A DNA stretch of 64,000 nucleotides from Dyadobacter crusticola DSM 16708. GTDB taxonomy: Bacteria; Bacteroidota; Bacteroidia; Cytophagales; Spirosomataceae. Positions 9,587 through 17,389 of the stretch are shown here, piece after piece. Numbering within the stretch: position 1 is the stretch's first letter; the number at the start of each line of letters is the position of its first letter. The stretch is from the NCBI RefSeq assembly GCF_000701505.1, contig NZ_KL370787.1, forward strand, positions 48,432-112,431, given 5' to 3'. Under the pieces are notes generated by a model. It saw nothing but the letters and a program-made list of their open reading frames with translations, had not been told where the DNA came from and made no database searches. A program made the position numbers and the translations under genes.

Positions 9587-9613
9587 AAAAAAAACCTCCG
9601 TGTGGACGGAGGT
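9587..9613 (-). terminator. Terminator after the lipoprotein gene at 9644
   Basis: On the minus strand ACCTCCG/CGGAGGT (9594-9600 with 9607-9613) form a 7-base-pair stem with a 6-base loop, followed by a run of eight T (the A run at 9587-9594). Confidence 0.75.
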
Positions 9614-9643
9614 AATAACTAAGAAATACACTGCTATTCCTAC

Positions 9644-10375
9644 TTACAGCACATCTAGCCGGCTTTTATATTTTTCAAGCAATGCAAGTCGCTCGGCGAA
9701 ATTGTTGTTTGAAAACTGTGCATTCCAGAATTTCTCTCTCGGGCTGCTTTCGCCATTTTGCTGTTGCTCTTTCAATGTAGTGATCAATTCCGACAAATGG
9801 TTTTGTGCATGTTTGTGCAAGGCGGTAGTTTTGGATATCTGCGACTGTGTAATGGTCAATAATCTTTCATATTCCGCCTTACCGATGTTGCCTTGGAGTT
9901 TTTCCAATGTATCCAGAATTAAGGCAAATCTGCCAGTTTCCGATAGTAAGAGTTCATTTGTGAGGAACGCAATATTCCGATAATCCCTGGATTCAAGAAA
10001 TTGATATCGAACCAAAATCTGGCTTGCATATCTGTCCCTGAAATACCGGAGCATTGTAGAATCCTGGCGCACTGTTTTCGAAAAACTAATATAAGAGGCT
10101 ACTACCCCACTCCGTTCTTCTGCAGTTACAGTGCTATTTCCCGGCAAAATCTCCACCGGGCTATTCTCCCCAAGTTTCAAAAGCATTTGGTTTTCAATCT
10201 CAGCAGCATTAACCAAATTGTCTGTTTTAACAGTTCTATATGTCGGAAATTTCTCACTGTACTCTGTAGGCCAATCTGACACTACTTCTTCCCTTTGGGA
10301 ACAAGAGGTAATAACCAATAAAAACAATGTAGCCAGTACGGCTGATTTTGCAGGCATTAAGGCAGGTATGTGCAT
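9644..10375 (-). CDS. Lipoprotein of unknown function
   Basis: The 243-residue protein is not one I recognise. The ATG at 10375, or a second at 10357, places a lipoprotein signal correctly: a hydrophobic stretch, then lipobox ITSC. A longer reading frame to 10459 exists but adds residues that do not look like a signal, so I prefer the internal start. The mature part is charged and mostly helical, with many Gln and Glu and a Gln-rich KEQQQNGE stretch near the C-terminus. A coiled-coil periplasmic role is possible. It is divergent from metG and followed by a good terminator. Confidence 0.65.
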   Translation of the reverse strand: MHIPALMPAKSAVLATLFLLVITSCSQREEVVSDWPTEYSEKFPTYRTVKTDNLVNAAEIENQMLLKLGENSPVEILPGNSTVTAEERSGVVASYISFSKTVRQDSTMLRYFRDRYASQILVRYQFLESRDYRNIAFLTNELLLSETGRFALILDTLEKLQGNIGKAEYERLLTITQSQISKTTALHKHAQNHLSELITTLKEQQQNGESSPREKFWNAQFSNNNFAERLALLEKYKSRLDVL

Positions 10376-10583
10376 GGCGAAACTGGTTTTAGATTGGTTT
10401 ATGAAAGTACCTAAATGTATAGTTAATGTGATGCAATTAGATAAATTTATTTCCTGCATTGTAATATTTCAGCGCTCACCTCTTACAACTCTTTACTGCA
10501 AGGTTTTTTGGCTAATTTAGCAGATCAAAAAGGGGTACCGGGCTTTGGTTACCCACTTATCAGTATACTTCAATATTTACCTA

Positions 10584-12653
10584 ATGCAAATTTCAAATCC
10601 AGCCAGATATACCGTAACCGCAGCGCTCATCTATGCAAATGGACCAATCCACATCGGGCATTTAGCGGGCTGTTACATACCGGCAGATATATACGTTCGC
10701 TACCTCCGCTCTACCGGAAAGGAAGTAGCGTTTATCAGCGGAACCGATGAACACGGTGTCCCCATTACCATTCGCGCTAAAAAAGAAGGACTTACACCGC
10801 AGCAGGTTGTTGATAAATACTATGAGCAAATAGATGCGGCATTCAAAGAGCTCGGGATCTCCTTTGACGTTTACTCACGCACCAGCAAGAAAGTCCACCA
10901 CGAAACATCTCAGGAAATATTCAAAGATCTTTACGACAAAGAGGTATTTGTAGAAGAAGTTACGGAACAGTACTTCGACGAGACTGCGCAGCAATTCCTG
11001 GCTGACCGGTACATTGTAGGTACCTGCCCAGTTTGTGCCAATCCAAATGCCTACGGTGACCAATGCGAAAGATGCGGCTCTACACTGAGTCCGCTGGAAT
11101 TGAAAGATCCCCGTTCGACTTTGTCGGGTGCAAGTCCGGTTTTGAAAGCAACCAAAAACTGGTACCTGCCGCTCGACAAGATGCAGCCGCAGATTGAAGC
11201 ATATATCAACGAGCATAAGGAATGGAAAACCAACGTATTCGGTCAATGCCAGTCATGGTTGAAAGACGGGCTTAAACCCCGCGCCATGACGCGCGACCTG
11301 GACTGGGGTATTCAGGTTCCATTGCCTGACACCGATGGAAAAGTGCTCTACGTGTGGTTTGAAGCACCTATCGGCTATATCTCTGCGACTAAAGATTGGC
11401 TTATCCAGCAAAATGGCTCTGCAGAAGGCTGGCAGAAATGGTGGCAGCCGGGTAATGCAGAAAACGGTGAAACCAAGCTGGTGCATTTCATCGGAAAAGA
11501 CAATATCGTTTTCCACTGCATTATTTTCCCCGCCATGTTAATGGCAGAGGGGAACTACATTCTTGCTGACAATGTGCCTGCCAACGAATTCATGAACCTC
11601 GAAGGCGACAAGATTTCAACTTCCCGTAACTGGGCAGTCTGGCTCCACGAGTACCTGGAAGAACTCCCCGGAAAACAGGACGTTTTACGATACGTTCTTA
11701 CAGCCAATGCGCCGGAGACAAAAGACAGTGAATTTACCTGGAAAGACTTCCAGACCCGCAATAACAGTGAGTTGGTAGGTATTTATGGAAATTTCATCAA
11801 CCGCGCGGTGGTACTTACCCACAAGTTTTGCGAAGGGAAAGTGCCTGCCCGCGGTGCCCTGGAAGAAATTGACACTAATACGTTAAGAGAGCTCGAAGCG
11901 TTTCCGGCGCGGATTGCGGAAGCAATGGAAAATTACAGGTTCAGGGAGGCGCTTACATTCATAATGGATCTTGCGCGGCTCGGTAATAAATACCTTGCAG
12001 ATACCCAGCCCTGGCATGCGATCAAAACGGATCCGGCTCGCGTTAATACCATTCTTAATGTCGCATTGCAGATTTCAGCTTCCCTTGCGATCGTGTCAGA
12101 ACCGGTATTGCCATTTACCGCCGCTAAAATCAGTGAGCAGCTTGGCCTGAAAGCTACCTGGAAAGATGCAGGGAATGCCGATTTGCTGACAGCGGGACAA
12201 CCTGTTTTGGAGGCAAAGTTACTATTTGAAAAAATTGAAGACCATATTATAGAAAAGCAGGTGCAAAAACTGCACGATGCTAAACGCATGAATGAGCTGG
12301 AAAGCAAAACGGTGACCGCCGTAAAGCCGGAGATACAATTTGAGGATTTTGCCAAAATGGACATCCGTATCGCCACAATCCTGGAAGCTGAAAATGTACC
12401 AAAAAGCAAAAAGCTGCTGAAACTGCTGGTCGACATCGGACTCGAAAAGCGGACCGTTTTGAGCGGAATCGCAGAGCACTTCAAAGCCGAAGAAGTAATA
12501 GGCAAGAAAGTACTTTACCTGGCGAATCTTGCCCCTCGCAAAATGATGGGAATGGAAAGTCAGGGAATGATACTGATGGCCGAAGACCGAGACGGAAGCC
12601 TTGCTTTCGTGCAGCCTGGCAAGGACGTTTGGAACGGAGGTACTGTCAACTAA
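10584..12653 (+). CDS. metG: Methionyl-tRNA synthetase
   Basis: The 689-residue enzyme charges tRNA-Met. The class I motif HIGH is at residues 23-26 and the KMSKS counterpart is KISTS at 343-347. A zinc knuckle with Cys148, Cys151, Cys161 and Cys164 lies in the connective domain. A C-terminal tRNA-binding OB domain starts near residue 584 (FAKMDIRIATILEAE), so this is the long dimeric form. I chose ATG 10584 because the reading frame extends upstream only with unrelated residues, and MQISNPARYTVTAALIYANG matches the usual N-terminus. A strong bidirectional terminator follows. Confidence 0.97.
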   Translation: MQISNPARYTVTAALIYANGPIHIGHLAGCYIPADIYVRYLRSTGKEVAFISGTDEHGVPITIRAKKEGLTPQQVVDKYYEQIDAAFKELGISFDVYSRTSKKVHHETSQEIFKDLYDKEVFVEEVTEQYFDETAQQFLADRYIVGTCPVCANPNAYGDQCERCGSTLSPLELKDPRSTLSGASPVLKATKNWYLPLDKMQPQIEAYINEHKEWKTNVFGQCQSWLKDGLKPRAMTRDLDWGIQVPLPDTDGKVLYVWFEAPIGYISATKDWLIQQNGSAEGWQKWWQPGNAENGETKLVHFIGKDNIVFHCIIFPAMLMAEGNYILADNVPANEFMNLEGDKISTSRNWAVWLHEYLEELPGKQDVLRYVLTANAPETKDSEFTWKDFQTRNNSELVGIYGNFINRAVVLTHKFCEGKVPARGALEEIDTNTLRELEAFPARIAEAMENYRFREALTFIMDLARLGNKYLADTQPWHAIKTDPARVNTILNVALQISASLAIVSEPVLPFTAAKISEQLGLKATWKDAGNADLLTAGQPVLEAKLLFEKIEDHIIEKQVQKLHDAKRMNELESKTVTAVKPEIQFEDFAKMDIRIATILEAENVPKSKKLLKLLVDIGLEKRTVLSGIAEHFKAEEVIGKKVLYLANLAPRKMMGMESQGMILMAEDRDGSLAFVQPGKDVWNGGTVN

Positions 12654-12657
12654 GGAA

Positions 12658-12695
12658 AATGGCGGAGTAAGAAGTCAACAAATTACTCCGCCATT
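12658..12695. terminator. Bidirectional terminator, metG / small protein gene
   Basis: A perfect 13-base-pair inverted repeat (12658-12670 with 12683-12695, AATGGCGGAGTAA) with a 12-base loop separates convergent genes. A-rich and T-rich flanks are short. Confidence 0.8.
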
Positions 12696-12698
12696 GAA

Positions 12699-13031
12699 TT
12701 ATTGAAATTCCTTTTTTACCTGCGCATATACAGCTCCGATCTTATCAACCAGCGCCTGACATTCTCTCTCACTCAGATGATCAATGGTGTTGCTCACCGC
12801 ATTTGAAATCACCTTTCCGTCACCATCGGTCTTAGCACCTTTTTGTCTGATGATACTCAGGATCGACTCCCATTCTCCAATCAGGTCATCAGAGAAATAT
12901 CTGGGCTCAATGATATTGAAATAAGCGGACTGGGATTTTAGTTTTTGCTTAAGCATTCCGTCTGCGGATACTTTAAGCTCGTCCATCAGCTTCGTCAGCT
13001 CGATGTACGCGAAGATGTTTGATTTTTTCAT
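12699..13031 (-). CDS. Small conserved-looking protein of unknown function
   Basis: The 110-residue product is soluble, helical and acidic to neutral, with no signal peptide. I do not recognise a family. Visible features are the KTDGDGKVISNAVSNTIDHLSERECQALVDKIG segment and a single Cys near residue 90. The start is the ATG at 13031, preceded by an A-rich leader. It is convergent to metG. A TATCTTTA element about 50 bases upstream of the start could be a -7 box, but no TTG lies at the right distance. Confidence 0.65.
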   Translation of the reverse strand: MKKSNIFAYIELTKLMDELKVSADGMLKQKLKSQSAYFNIIEPRYFSDDLIGEWESILSIIRQKGAKTDGDGKVISNAVSNTIDHLSERECQALVDKIGAVYAQVKKEFQ

Positions 13032-13247
13032 AACGCTGAGTTTGTAGAGGGGAAATTAAAAAGATCGTTGCTAAGATAAAGATAACAGCCGTTCATTTAA
13101 TCGGATTTTAACCAATCTTTATCATATGTTTATGTTAATTGTTAGAAGGATACAATTAGAAATACAGATCTTCCAAAAAGTGCATTCCTGTTACATTACA
13201 CAACATTATGCGCTAAGGAAAGAGGTACTTGACTCATTTCAGAGCAT

Positions 13248-13273
13248 AAAAAAACCCGGCAGTGTAACTGCCG
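13248..13273 (-). terminator. Terminator of the small heat-shock gene
   Basis: CGGCAGT (13257-13263) pairs with ACTGCCG (13267-13273) across a 3-base loop. On the minus strand a run of seven T follows (13248-13254). Confidence 0.8.
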
Positions 13274-13304
13274 AGTGACTTTATTAGATACAAATTTCAA
13301 TTTC

Positions 13305-13727
13305 TTACCACCGTTCAATATCAACTTTGCGATGATAATCGCCCTGCTCGTTTCCATAGGGTAAAAAGAGGACAAGGTGACGCATCGTATCATCATATTT
13401 CGCTGAGATATGTTCAATATCTACCCCATCCGGAATAACGAAGGTATTGATGAAACGAACTGTCTTCCATTGCTCTTCTTCGGGAAGGTTATCCTGTGAA
13501 AATATGGGTAACAAGTGAAAAAGTTTTAGGTTATTGGTATTCTTCTTCCCCTTCACTACTTCCAATTGGAGATCTTCAACCTCGATGCCAGGAATTTTCA
13601 CAACTACTTCAAACCCTTCTGATCCCTTGTCAAGCTTTATAGCAGGCTCGCTCATTCCACCGTTGATTGTATTGATAAAATCGATATTCATCAACATCTC
13701 CTGTGGTATTTTCGGTTTGCTTTCCAT
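13305..13727 (-). CDS. Hsp20/alpha-crystallin-like protein, divergent
   Basis: The 140-residue product has the layout of a small heat-shock protein. It shows EGFEVVVKIPGIEVEDLQLEVVKG (residues 37-60), a variable middle, then FVIPDGVDIEHISAKYDDTMRHLVLFLPY (residues 96-124), matching the beta-strand pair and the L-x-L-type element of the alpha-crystallin domain. The middle is unusually long and contains a hydrophobic NLKLFHLLPIFS stretch in place of the usual short loop. It would hold unfolded proteins. Its promoter and terminator appear intact. Confidence 0.75.
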   Translation of the reverse strand: MESKPKIPQEMLMNIDFINTINGGMSEPAIKLDKGSEGFEVVVKIPGIEVEDLQLEVVKGKKNTNNLKLFHLLPIFSQDNLPEEEQWKTVRFINTFVIPDGVDIEHISAKYDDTMRHLVLFLPYGNEQGDYHRKVDIERW

Positions 13728-13781
13728 AGCTATCGCGTTTTAGGTTCACAAGTTTTTAACCATTAACGAAAAACTGTGTGC

Positions 13782-13810
13782 CAAAGATTAAGCTCCGGTT
13801 AAATTTTCAA
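13782..13810 (-). promoter_or_regulatory. Probable promoter of the small heat-shock gene
   Basis: On the minus strand TTG (13808-13810) is followed after 17 bases by TAATCTTTG (13782-13790), close to the TAnnTTTG box. The box is about 55 bases upstream of the start codon at 13727. Confidence 0.4.
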
Positions 13811-13971
13811 GCTTGCGACACTTTGAAGTCGCGTTAATTCACTGATTTGATGTTTGTTATAAATATTCACACGTTCCCTTTAAAATATCAAGTATTTAGG
13901 ACGATTTCCAGATCGGCCAAAATAGCATTACACCTCTTGCTACTACGACATTATGTCCGATCTTAACTTTC

Positions 13972-14247
13972 TCAGCGGTCGTTATGGCCTAGTCCGCGAT
14001 CAGGCGCAATTACATCTCGTATCTTCTGTTTCAATTCTTTTGGCTCGGGGAAATGCCCTTCCCGCTTCCGGTCCCAGACCAGCGTTTCGTCCAAATGGAC
14101 TGTGTAGCGGCCAGCCACTTCCGAAGGTACAAGCGTCACGGCGTGCAAATCCTCTGCGAATGTCGTGAGCAGCTCCTGCGCCATCCACGCGGCTCTTAGC
14201 AGCCAGCCGCATTTGGGACAATATTCGATAATAACAGTAGGTTTCAT
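13972..14247 (-). CDS. SelT/SelW/SelH-type redox protein (Rdx family)
   Basis: The 91-residue protein begins with a beta strand and the CxxC motif (CPKCGW, Cys at residues 9 and 12), typical of the Rdx family related to selenoprotein W. Here both positions are Cys rather than selenocysteine. It continues with a helix (LLRAAWMAQELLTTFAEDL) and a strand pair with LVPSEVAGRYTVHLDE. These thioredoxin-like proteins are thought to act in thiol redox, without a known partner. I chose the ATG at 14247 because the upstream 12 residues do not fit the strand. A terminator lies 35 bases upstream of the start. Confidence 0.8.
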   Translation of the reverse strand: MKPTVIIEYCPKCGWLLRAAWMAQELLTTFAEDLHAVTLVPSEVAGRYTVHLDETLVWDRKREGHFPEPKELKQKIRDVIAPDRGLGHNDR

Positions 14248-14281
14248 TCTGATCAGCTGTTGTAGATTTTCAAAAATAACC

Positions 14282-14314
14282 AAAAAAGCCGCGATGGAAA
14301 TCCCTCACGGCTTT
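14282..14314 (-). terminator. Orphan intrinsic terminator on the minus strand
   Basis: On the minus strand AAAGCCG (14308-14314) pairs with CGGCTTT (14285-14291), with further inner pairs, and six T follow (14282-14287 as A on the plus strand). No minus-strand gene lies upstream within 14315-14653, so it either ends a small RNA or acts as an attenuator before the SelW-like gene, whose start is 35 bases downstream. Confidence 0.7.
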
Positions 14315-14378
14315 CGAATGTGTTAACCTAACCCTTTAATCCTGATGGAAAGACTTGCGGACAAGCACTTCCTAACGC
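14282..14378 (-). ncRNA. Candidate small RNA or structured leader, about 95 bases
   Basis: On the minus strand an exact TAnnTTTG box (14383-14390) predicts a start near 14376-14378. The transcript would hold a small hairpin with CTTG/CAAG arms around a TCCG loop and end in the orphan terminator at 14282-14314. Just upstream a palindrome at 14424-14438 is centred about 54 bases before the predicted start. No -33 TTG is seen, as expected if an activator is needed. I do not recognise a known RNA family. Confidence 0.4.
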
Positions 14379-14423
14379 TTTACAAAAGTATCTTAGCAGA
14401 AGCCGCTTTTTTAGCGTGATATA

Positions 14424-14438
14424 CCCTGATTTTCAGGG
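14424..14438. promoter_or_regulatory. 15-base palindrome, possible response-regulator operator
   Basis: CCCTGA, three T, then TCAGGG form a perfect interrupted palindrome. It lies 157 to 216 bases upstream of the two-component operon at 14654 and next to the predicted minus-strand start at about 14377. Binding by the NarL-type regulator encoded at 16644 is an inference. Confidence 0.4.
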
Positions 14439-14580
14439 CAGGTAAACTTACAATCCTCGTTTGGTAATCCTCCCTGATCAACCAGGTAATATTACGTGAT
14501 TTTATCCTGCTCACATCAAATATTCATTGACAATCAACTACTTACCATCCATACCGTTAAATCAAATGAAAATCCGCAGC

Positions 14581-14611
14581 TTGGTCTTAACAGGCGCCGT
14601 GTCTACATTTA
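14581..14611 (+). promoter_or_regulatory. Promoter of the two-component operon
   Basis: TTG (14581-14583) is followed after 20 bases by TACATTTA (14604-14611), one base from TAnnTTTG. The predicted start is near 14618, about 35 bases before the ATG at 14654. Confidence 0.5.
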
Positions 14612-14653
14612 CGAATGTTAAATAATCATTAATCCTCTCTAATATCTATTCGT

Positions 14654-15070
14654 ATGGATGTCAAAAAATTTACCGGTAAAGAAGGACAACTTATTTCTGC
14701 TGAACACGCGCTTGAACTAACCAGACCTCATTTGAGCAGGGAACGCGAGATTATGGGAAGAGGTGAAAACTTTGTAAAAGCGGAATTTTTTGGGATACAC
14801 ACTTTTAATGAACTCATCGGTTTACACGGAGAGAATTGTGTCGGGTTCAGGGTGTACTATGGTGTGCGGGATGAAGACGATAATGCATTGGATGAAAAGT
14901 TGATGGTAAGAGGCAACGGAAGAAAGAAAGCTACTGCCAGGCTGGTTATCGTCCCTGTCGGCTCGGATGGGCGCGATCTCACACAAAGCATGCAGACCGG
15001 CGGTATGAAAGATATGTCGGCCAAAAAAGAAGCGATGGTTGGCGGGCCGATCTGTCCTCGTCAATGTTAA
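14654..15070 (+). CDS. Small unknown protein with CPRQC tail, first gene of two-component operon
   Basis: The 138-residue protein has no signal or membrane segment. It contains a VGFRVYYGVRDEDDNALDEK segment near residues 62-81, an alternating strand region (ARLVIVPVGSDGRDLT) and ends in GGPICPRQC with two Cys. I recall similar small Bacteroidota proteins that end in a Cys-Pro-x-x-Cys tail, but this is not verified. It is 18 bases upstream of the seven-helix membrane protein and shares the operon with a histidine kinase and NarL-type regulator, so a role in that signal path is likely. Confidence 0.65.
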   Translation: MDVKKFTGKEGQLISAEHALELTRPHLSREREIMGRGENFVKAEFFGIHTFNELIGLHGENCVGFRVYYGVRDEDDNALDEKLMVRGNGRKKATARLVIVPVGSDGRDLTQSMQTGGMKDMSAKKEAMVGGPICPRQC

Positions 15071-15088
15071 TTCTCTAAAATCCGTTCA

Positions 15089-15787
15089 ATGCTAGAGATT
15101 TATATCTCCTATTTCAAAAGGCAACCTCTGGCGAGTATTCCCGTGTTTTTGACACTTTTGCCGATCATGTTAATCTGGCAACGCAAAGCTTACAGGGACA
15201 GTACCTTTTTAGTCCTGGCAACTTACCTGATTGTCAAGTTCACGATTGACTTTGTGATGTTTGACTGGGCTTCACAAAAAAAGAATACAGTAATGCTGTA
15301 CAATTTCAATGTCCCGATCAGGTACTTTCTTTCCAGTCTGCTATTCTATAAAGAACTGGAAACAAGGCAGCTCAAAAAATGGATACTCTTGTCTATACCA
15401 TTCTTTACGGCCTTCTCTGTATGGGACACCTTGCGTACAAACCCCGGGTTAAGCGACATGCATAACCACAAGATGGTCTTGTACTCTACGACATTGGAAA
15501 GCCTTTTGATGTTATTCTGGGTTTTACTTTATTTTTACAATACAATCCGCGCACTAAAAATCCCCAATCTGCTGACGTATCCATTCTTTTGGGTATGTTC
15601 AGGACTGTTGATTTATTATTCGAGTTTTCTTTTTATTGCGCCAGTACTTCATTATTCTTCCAGATGGGAAGAGTGGCTGGAAATTGGTTTTTTTACTTAC
15701 GTACCCTACATGTTTGAAAGCGTAAGTCTCATTCTTTTTAGCATTGGAATAGCACAATTCCCCAAGCCGCAGCATGCAGAACTATGA
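15089..15787 (+). CDS. Seven-helix membrane protein, probable sensor partner
   Basis: The 232-residue protein has about seven hydrophobic segments, near residues 14-30, 40-58, 72-88, 95-112, 133-150, 160-182 and 200-224. I do not recognise the family. The polar loop near residues 115-128 (TLRTNPGLSDMHNHK) is the largest exposed part. Its coding end overlaps the histidine kinase start by 14 bases, which suggests tight translational coupling. The kinase has just one membrane helix, so this protein could sense the signal for it. Confidence 0.7.
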   Translation: MLEIYISYFKRQPLASIPVFLTLLPIMLIWQRKAYRDSTFLVLATYLIVKFTIDFVMFDWASQKKNTVMLYNFNVPIRYFLSSLLFYKELETRQLKKWILLSIPFFTAFSVWDTLRTNPGLSDMHNHKMVLYSTTLESLLMLFWVLLYFYNTIRALKIPNLLTYPFFWVCSGLLIYYSSFLFIAPVLHYSSRWEEWLEIGFFTYVPYMFESVSLILFSIGIAQFPKPQHAEL

Positions 15788-16637
15788 AGAACTAAAGCTC
15801 GCATTACTGATAGCATTGATTGCAATGCTGATGATGGCATTTTTTGTGATCTCATTTGTCATGTACTATCAGAAACGAAGGTTTGAGGAAGAAAAGAAAA
15901 TCAGTGAAATAGAAAGAAACTACAACCGCCTCCTGCTGGATACCGCACTCAATTCCGAAGAAACGGAGCGGAGGCGCATTGCCCAGGATCTGCACGACGA
16001 CATCGGAACAATGCTTTCGCTGACCAAGCTGAGTCTCAATCAGCTAAGCAAGCTGGTCAGCAATTCCGATGACGAGAAGCAGGAGCAGATTATGAAAAAG
16101 TCGCAGTCGCTTGTGGAAGAAACAATTCTCCATGTGCGCCGCATTACCAGGGACCTGGTACCTACTACCCTGGAACGTTTCGGTTTGCTGGAAGCAATTG
16201 AAGAATTTATTGATAAATTAGAAGAAGATAACAACCTCGTCATCTCTTTTCAATCCAATACGGCCGAATTCCCGCGCCAGGGACAAAAGCTGGAACTGAC
16301 ATTGTACCGCATTATGCAGGAACTCGTCAACAATGCGATCAAGCATGCAAGCTGCTCAAGTATCGAAATTTCTCTTGAGATCGACGACAAGATGATCGGG
16401 TTACGTGTTACTGATAATGGAGTCGGGTTTGATCCCGAAAAAATCAAGGAAAATAATCTGGCGGGGCTGGGGTTATTAGGTATCGAAAGCCGGCTGGCGA
16501 TAGTAAACGGAACTGTTTACTACGAAAAACCGGAAAAAGGCGGATCAAGTGCCTGCGCGCGCATTCCGGTCATGCCTATTTCAGAAAACAAACCTGAGCC
16601 GCTACATCCGTTCCGCAGAGAAAAAGTGAATGCATAA
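15774..16637 (+). CDS. Histidine kinase, NarX/DegS type (HisKA_3)
   Basis: The 287-residue kinase has one N-terminal membrane helix (residues 8-32), a short coiled coil, then the HisKA_3 box ERRRIAQDLHDDIG with phospho-acceptor His74. The ATPase domain shows the N box ELVNNAIKHA near residue 183, the G1 box DNGVGFD near residue 221 and GLGLLGIESR near residue 234. It has almost no periplasmic part, so the signal may come from the overlapping membrane protein. It would phosphorylate the regulator that starts 6 bases after its stop. Confidence 0.92.
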   Translation: MQNYEELKLALLIALIAMLMMAFFVISFVMYYQKRRFEEEKKISEIERNYNRLLLDTALNSEETERRRIAQDLHDDIGTMLSLTKLSLNQLSKLVSNSDDEKQEQIMKKSQSLVEETILHVRRITRDLVPTTLERFGLLEAIEEFIDKLEEDNNLVISFQSNTAEFPRQGQKLELTLYRIMQELVNNAIKHASCSSIEISLEIDDKMIGLRVTDNGVGFDPEKIKENNLAGLGLLGIESRLAIVNGTVYYEKPEKGGSSACARIPVMPISENKPEPLHPFRREKVNA

Positions 16638-16643
16638 ATCAAT

Positions 16644-17303
16644 ATGAAAACGCTTAAACTGGGCATTGCCGACGATCACGAATTATTCAGAAAAGGATTT
16701 ATATCCATGCTGAGCGGCATTCCCGACTTTGAATTTATACTTGAAGCCGCCAACGGCCAGGAGTTGCTCGACCGGCTGCCGGGCAATACGCCCGACATTG
16801 TCTTCATGGACCTGCAAATGCCGGTCATGGACGGAATCCAGGCTACCGAAGCTGCATTCGAAAGATTTCCGAATATCAAGGTGATCGTTGTTTCCATGTA
16901 CAATGAAGACCGCTTCGTAATTCACATGCTTGAAAAAGGTGTGCAGGGCTATTTATTGAAAGACACCAGTCCGGACGAAGTCGAAAAAGCAATTCGCCGG
17001 GTAGATGAAGAAGGCTTTTATTACAATGATTTTGTATCGAAGGCAATGCACCGGAAGATGGTCAACCGGCAGGTAAACAAGCATCCGCTGTTCCCGAATG
17101 CATGCAATGTGGCGCTTTCGTCAAGAGAAAAAGAAGTGCTGCAACTGATTTGCGACGGACTTTCAACCCAGGAAATTGGCGACAAGCTGTTTATCAGCGT
17201 CAGGACAGTGGAGGGGCACCGGCTTCGCGTTCTTGAAAAAACGGGGACCAAAAGCACAGCGGCGGCAGTTGCATTTGCGTACAAAAACCAGCTGTTATCA
17301 TAG
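16644..17303 (+). CDS. NarL/FixJ-family response regulator
   Basis: The 219-residue regulator has a receiver domain with acidic pocket Asp10/Asp11, phospho-acceptor Asp56 (FMDLQMPVMDG) and the conserved Lys in LLKDTSP near residue 105. The C-terminal LuxR-type helix-turn-helix is SSREKEVLQLICDGLSTQEI followed by SVRTVEGHR, near residues 155-195. It is the likely partner of the adjoining kinase. Its targets are unknown; a palindrome at 14424-14438 is a candidate. Confidence 0.95.
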   Translation: MKTLKLGIADDHELFRKGFISMLSGIPDFEFILEAANGQELLDRLPGNTPDIVFMDLQMPVMDGIQATEAAFERFPNIKVIVVSMYNEDRFVIHMLEKGVQGYLLKDTSPDEVEKAIRRVDEEGFYYNDFVSKAMHRKMVNRQVNKHPLFPNACNVALSSREKEVLQLICDGLSTQEIGDKLFISVRTVEGHRLRVLEKTGTKSTAAAVAFAYKNQLLS

Positions 17304-17389
17304 CTAATCCTTCTGAATCACTGGTGAATCCTGCGAAGCTTTACCGGGATTTAGTATATTTCGCGCAGTAACCATCCACGCTGCCCGCC

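Larger units (their letters stand above)
14248..14653. other. 400-base intergenic region: candidate RNA, palindrome and promoter
   Basis: No coding frame is convincing here. It holds, from left to right, a minus-strand terminator (14282-14314), a hairpin-rich stretch (14315-14378), an exact -7 box on the minus strand (14383-14390), a 15-base palindrome (14424-14438) and a plus-strand promoter (14581-14611) for the gene at 14654. These are listed separately. Confidence 0.8.

Noticed and set aside
13953..14168. 71-residue plus-strand frame in the SelW-like gene
   Set aside because: It is antisense to the CxxC-protein gene, which has the better family match.
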